DNA from: Leucogyrophana mollusca
Taxonomy: Eukaryota; Basidiomycota; Agaricomycetes; Boletales
Length of the DNA stretch: 64,000 nucleotides
Direction: 5' to 3'
Assembly (NCBI GenBank): GCA_021014945.1
Contig: MU266399.1
Span: 1-64,000 of the forward strand
The notes beneath the pieces are model-generated. The model searched no databases. It was not told the DNA's origin and was given only the letters and a program-made list of their open reading frames with translations. Within the stretch, counting starts at the first letter, position 1, and each line of letters begins with the position of its first letter. Shown here piece after piece: positions 59,826 through 64,000 of this stretch. A program made the translations under genes and the position numbers.

Positions 59826-61389
59826 TCAAAACGTGTTGGCCCACGCTTCGACATCGAACGTAGACGCTCGTGCGAGATCGATCCACGGATGTTTCTTGTG
59901 AGACATTGTGCATCAGGGCAAAAATCACTGAAATTGTGAAGAGTGAACGCACCATCAAATCTTTCGGCGTCTTCCGTGCGTCCGGGTCCTTCAGTAAACA
60001 GCTATCTACGAAATCCTCGGCTTCCTTGGGGAACCGCCCTTCCGGTATCAGTCGAGGGGCAGGCTCGTTCACGATGTGCTGGAGCAACTCCAAGATGCTC
60101 ATCATCATGCCACCCCCTTGTAGGCTCACACCCTTGCTCTTTCTCCGGTCTTTCTTCGCAGTCTTCTCCTTGTCTTTCTTTTTGGGAGGAAGGCCCATTG
60201 AGCCGGGTGAAAGTGTGCCTTCGAAATCTGACAAGTCGGAGTCATCTGGATCAGACTCAGAGAAGGGGAATCGTCCAAGAGCGAGTTCTATGAGCGAAAT
60301 TCCCAAGGACCATACGTCCGACTTCACGGTGTACTGTGCGCCTTGTATACGCTCAGGCTATCGAAGAATGTCATCTGTACGTGTAAGCTGTGTAGGCGCA
60401 AGTGTGACCTACGCTCATGTACGTTGACGTGCCCACAAATGTGTCCGCGATCGAGTTGATAAGCTCCCCTGAAACGCCGAAGTCACAGATCTTGATTTGA
60501 CCCTGTGAATTGCACAGGATGTTGGAAGGTTTGATATCTAGGGCGAACGGTGGCATGTTAAAACGTGGGCCGAGCGTTTTTGTTAAGGAACGCGACAGTC
60601 TTACCACGATGGATGATACGATGCACATCGTAGAGGTACGTCAAGCCTTCCAGCACGGCTAGCGCGACCTTGCTGACCACCTCGATATCGATGGCTCCGA
60701 TTTTCTTGTAGATGCCGTCGAGAGAACCTCTGTCCATATACTCCATGCAGATGCAAATGTTGGGATCGGACAGGAAAGCGCCGTAAAACGATATGATGTA
60801 CGCGGAATGACAGTCGTGCATGATATGTAGTTCACGGAGAATCTGTTTGCGCACTGATGGTTTGGCGTCAATGAGCACAATCTAAGAGGTAACCCAGGAT
60901 TAGACGAAGGAAGGCATAGGGTTGAGACAGCGTGAGCTTACTCGCCTTTTTGGCCATGATCGTCCGAGTTGGAGTGTGCTCGACCTTCTTCACACTACCC
61001 CCGTTTCCTTGGCCTAACTCCTGGAGGTCCTTCAGGTCTTCGTTCCGGAGATCGAAGCGCGTCTCGGCATTCATGTCAAGGTTCGCTAAGGTGTTGGAAA
61101 GAGTCGTATGATATGTCATTCTCCGTGCGGACGCAGAACTTGTGGCAGGCGCGGAGGTGGGACCATTGCTGACTGTCAACAGATTCCCGTCAGGATCAGT
61201 TGCAGCACCCGCTGGTGTAACTTTTGGTGCGTTCAGCGTCATCGGCGGGGGTCGTCTCTTTCCTCCAGCCGCAGTTGTGGTGGGTGCGAGTCTTGTAGGC
61301 TTTGGCTCTGGTTCTTTAGGCTTTGCAGGTTGTGCGACATCAAGCTGAAGGGCCTTGAAGTTTCGTTTCTTGCGGATTGGGGTAGCCAT
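59826..61389 (-). CDS. MAP kinase kinase, STE7/Fuz7 type
   Basis: Dual-specificity kinase of the pheromone/filamentation MAPK cascade, by its match to STE7-Fuz7 type MEKs. The N-terminus [18 protein letters not shown] has a MAPK docking pattern (basic cluster, then L-x-L). Kinase landmarks: Gly loop [12 protein letters not shown], Lys in [41 protein letters not shown], catalytic loop [15 protein letters not shown] in [20 protein letters not shown] (with the Ser/Thr activation sites), VGTSTYMS and [20 protein letters not shown]. The protein ends KHPWID and then [10 protein letters not shown] at 59826. An insertion of about 45 residues (acidic, then Lys-rich) follows [12 protein letters not shown]. 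Four or five introns split the gene, including one inside HR|D. Confidence 0.93.
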
Positions 61390-62074
61390 TTCAAAAGACA
61401 GCCAAGCTCGCGAGCTGGAAGGCTGACGAACAAGTTGTGAGCGTGAGGGAGAGAGACGAAACCCACTCGTCGTCTGTAGCTGATAGCCGTATAGAAGCTA
61501 CTGGATTAGTAAGCAACTAAGTTCACAACTCTGCTCGCCTAAAGCGTGTAAGACAAAAAACTAGTGCGTACCCTGCAAGAAACCTATGCTTATGAATTTG
61601 GTCGTCTTTCTGTGCGTGTAATCTGCATCATTTGGAGCTATGTACAGCCCACAGATCCTCAGGGCAAGCCCTATAACAGCGCCTTAGCTACATTCAGAGC
61701 GATGACAACCAACTTGCACTGTTAGATCCTCATTTCAGTTGCTATAGATTTCCCCAAACGTGAGAGATAATGACGGCTTTTCATGGACATCTTTGGTCAG
61801 AGTTGGAACATACAAGCGACTGTATATACCTTCCTTCAAGGTCGTTGCCGGGAAGTGAGATAAGGCTCAGGTAAGCGGTCCTTGCAAGTTGCTCAAAGCC
61901 TCAACCTGCCACTTGAATGAGCAGGTCGCCCGACAGATGTCCGATGGTCAGGGGCCTCAGGGCCGATCATGGCAGCTATAGTCATGAACTTGACTCGACA
62001 TGCCCAGCCCCGTCTATATGTATTGTGTTGGTCAAGTTTTTGTCATCGACTGATCATCCAGTCCCCATTTTCTG
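61390..62074. promoter_or_regulatory. Divergent intergenic region (MAPKK / MFS transporter)
   Basis: About 685 bp between start codons on opposite strands. A ctgtatatacc stretch near 61820 and gtctatatg near 62012 are TATA-like; the second lies about 60 nt upstream of the transporter start. No gene is seen. Confidence 0.4.
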
Positions 62075-63942
62075 ATGCAGTCCACCGAAACGATCGAGCT
62101 GGCGACTCGAGCTCCGCTGCCCTCATCGACATCTACCTTGCCATATTCTCGAGTGGAAGTTATCGAGTCGGACCCAAGGAATGAATCCTCGCTAGCGCCA
62201 GTCGATGGTGGCTTTGGTGCATGGTCATTTGTACGTGTCATCTATTCAGTATTTGTTAGCTGTGTATGCATTCAAAGACCGTACAGCTCGCCGGTGCCTT
62301 CATCGTGGAGACCATCGTTTGGGGCTATCCTGTGGCATACGGAACATTTCTCAGCGCGTATCTCAATGACCCGCAATACTCTACGCAGCCTCATGCGTCG
62401 TCCGTTCTCCCTTTGGTGGGACCTCTCTCATCTGGCATCATATATGGTTCCAGTAGGTACACATTTGTCATATCATATGAGATCGTATCTTTGATTCCGG
62501 TCATCAGCTATATTTATCAATCCTTTCATGGCTCGCTACCCTCACGCGAGGCGCACCCTCATGTGGATAGGCGCGGTCTTCTGTTTCACCAGCTTATTTG
62601 GCGCCAGTTTTGCTACCAAGGCAGGCAGAGGTGTTCACAACAAATATACCTGACCTTCTCACTTGTTATTCCCAGGTCGTGGACCTCGTTGTCCTCCAAG
62701 GCTTCCTGTATGCCATCGGGGGCTGTATGCGTCTCCTTCCCCTTTGCCTACGTGTTCACTGATTAACGACAACAGCGCTACTTTACGCTCCTTGCATTCT
62801 CTACATGTCGGAATGGTTCGTAAAACGACGAGGAATGGCCAATGGCGTCATCTTTGCTGGTACTGTATAGCGACAACAGTGCGGCTGAGCAATATCTCAC
62901 GGACCCCTCACAGGGACTGCTCTGGGAGGCTTTCTTTTTCCTCTTGTGCTCCCTGGACTTCTGAGCAGGTTCGGGCCCGCAAAGGCGTTGAGAGTCCTCT
63001 CTGTGGCTCTGATGGGCTCTGTACTTCCCTTCCTCCCCTTCATTAAAGGGCGCTTGCCCGAGTCTCGTGTCCATGGACCAAGACCTCGATCCTGGGACCG
63101 ATCCTGGATGAAATCCACATCATTCTGGTTCGTTATCACGGCAAACACTGTACAGGGCTTCGGATACTTTGTACCCGTAGTATGGCTGCCAAGTCAGTGT
63201 CCCCATCACACATCTGCGATGTCACTAACAGAGAACTTTTTGTTCCCAGCCTATGCGACTGCTTTGAACCTCAGTCCAACCAACGCCTCCCTTACGCTCG
63301 CACTTCTGAACGGTAGGTTTATCCTGGATTCCAACTTTCGTTGGCGCTCAGAAAATACGCTGGAGACAGGTGCTTCGGTTGTTGGACGGCTTGGTTTAGG
63401 GGTATTGTCTGACACGATGAACCCGTCAGCTCTCGCACTTTGCAGCCTCCTCATTACCGCTATATCGATTTTCGTACTCTGGGGTGTCTTGTCAAACACC
63501 TTCGCGGGTCTCATAGCCTTTGGAATCGTGTACGGTATGATCGCAGGAGGCTGGACCTCGTTATGGACTGGGTTCGTGCGACCCTTCGCAAGTGCGTGTC
63601 GTCATGAAATCCTGTCTGGTCTTTGGGCTCACGGATATCAACTGTGTCACATCAGAGGACGACCCGACATTGTCTACGTCGATGTTCGGCTACCTGCTCC
63701 TATCGCGAGGCCTCGGCAATATACTTTCTTCCCCCATCTCTACTTCCCTCCTCAGCGGCTATGCCTCGGGCAGCTGGGGCTTCCACACTGCCAAAACAGG
63801 CTTTGGCGTGGGAGGCGGTCAGTTTGCAAACATGATCATTTATGTTGGCACTTGTTTTGCCTGCGCTGCTCTCATTGTAGGTGTTGGGTGGGGACTTGGA
63901 GTGAACAAACCCAAAGCGAGAAGGGATATGGTGTTGATATAA
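62075..63942 (+). CDS. MFS transporter, monocarboxylate-porter type
   Basis: Major facilitator of the MCT family, expected to have 12 TM helices. The start gives MQSTETIELATRAPLPSSTS, and the conserved family entry DGGFGAWSF sits just before TM1. Exons then give LAGAFIVETIVWGYPVAYGT, VLPLVGPLSSGIIYGS, MWIGAVFCFTSLFGASFATK, VVLQGFLYAIGG, ALLYAPCILYMSEWFVKRRG with MANGVIFAG (TM4-5 and the MCT-type loop), GGFLFPLVLPGLLS, FWFVITANTVQGFGYFVPVV, VGRLGLGVLSDTMNPSALAL, GIVYGMIAGGWTSLWTGFV and SWGFHTAKTGFGVGGGQFAN, ending RRDMVLI at 63942. About eight introns. Fungal MCT-like proteins often do not carry lactate; the substrate is unknown. Confidence 0.9.
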
Positions 63943-64000
63943 CACCTTCCAGAAGTAAATTGTGTACGCCGTCCTTTGAATCAGCATGAATCTACTCGTC

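Overview
The window is nuclear DNA of a filamentous basidiomycete, most likely an Agaricomycete. Genes are dense, on both strands, and cut by many introns of about 45-60 nt with GT/AG ends. Several families are typical of that group: DUF6533 membrane proteins, DUF7330, HET-domain proteins, F-box/LRR proteins, DUF2235 hydrolases, MYND proteins and a chromodomain Ty3/gypsy element. No rRNA, tRNA or CRISPR array was recognised. Coding calls come from reading exons and splice sites by eye, so family calls are firmer than exact exon edges.

Layout. 0-5.4 kb: two diverged direct copies of a non-coding segment flank a DUF6533 membrane-protein gene (minus). 5.5-7.9 kb: secreted type-B carboxylesterase. 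8.3-10.1 kb: HET-domain gene (minus) with a 7-bp tandem duplication that breaks the N-terminal frame. 10.6-12.4 kb: Golgi GDA1-type nucleoside diphosphatase. 12.8-14.7 kb: head-to-head pair of related small secreted proteins. 14.7-18.3 kb: no gene that I can support. 18.3-19.0 kb: CsbD-like Gly-rich protein. 19.2-21.1 kb: F-box/LRR protein (minus). 21.3-25.2 kb: RecQ helicase with very many exons. 25.4-26.7 kb: N-terminal amidase NTA1 (minus).

27.1-33.3 kb is a complete, apparently very young chromodomain Ty3/gypsy (chromovirus) retrotransposon on the minus strand. It has 267-bp LTRs that look identical, a 5-bp AGAAA target duplication, intact gag and pol, a textbook -1 frameshift signal, a primer site that suggests Tf1-like self-priming, and an internal copy of its polypurine tract. 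It landed 11 bp upstream of the ATG of a DUF7330 gene (33.3-34.2 kb) and displaced that gene's promoter by about 6.2 kb.

35.0-64 kb is housekeeping and regulatory: FYRN/FYRC chromatin protein, two-PAS protein, tRNA m1A58 methyltransferase TRM61, RAD4/XPC repair protein, short-chain dehydrogenase, MYND protein, SNF1/AMPK beta subunit divergent from AMP deaminase (AMPK senses AMP, AMP deaminase removes it), DUF2235 hydrolase, STE7-type MAP kinase kinase, and an MCT-type MFS transporter.

The strongest leads are the translation and priming signals of the retrotransposon, its promoter-displacing insertion, the HET-gene tandem duplication, the AMPK-beta/AMP-deaminase divergent pair, and splicing oddities: a GC-AG intron, 14-15 nt microexons, and an intron enlarged between 8-bp direct repeats.
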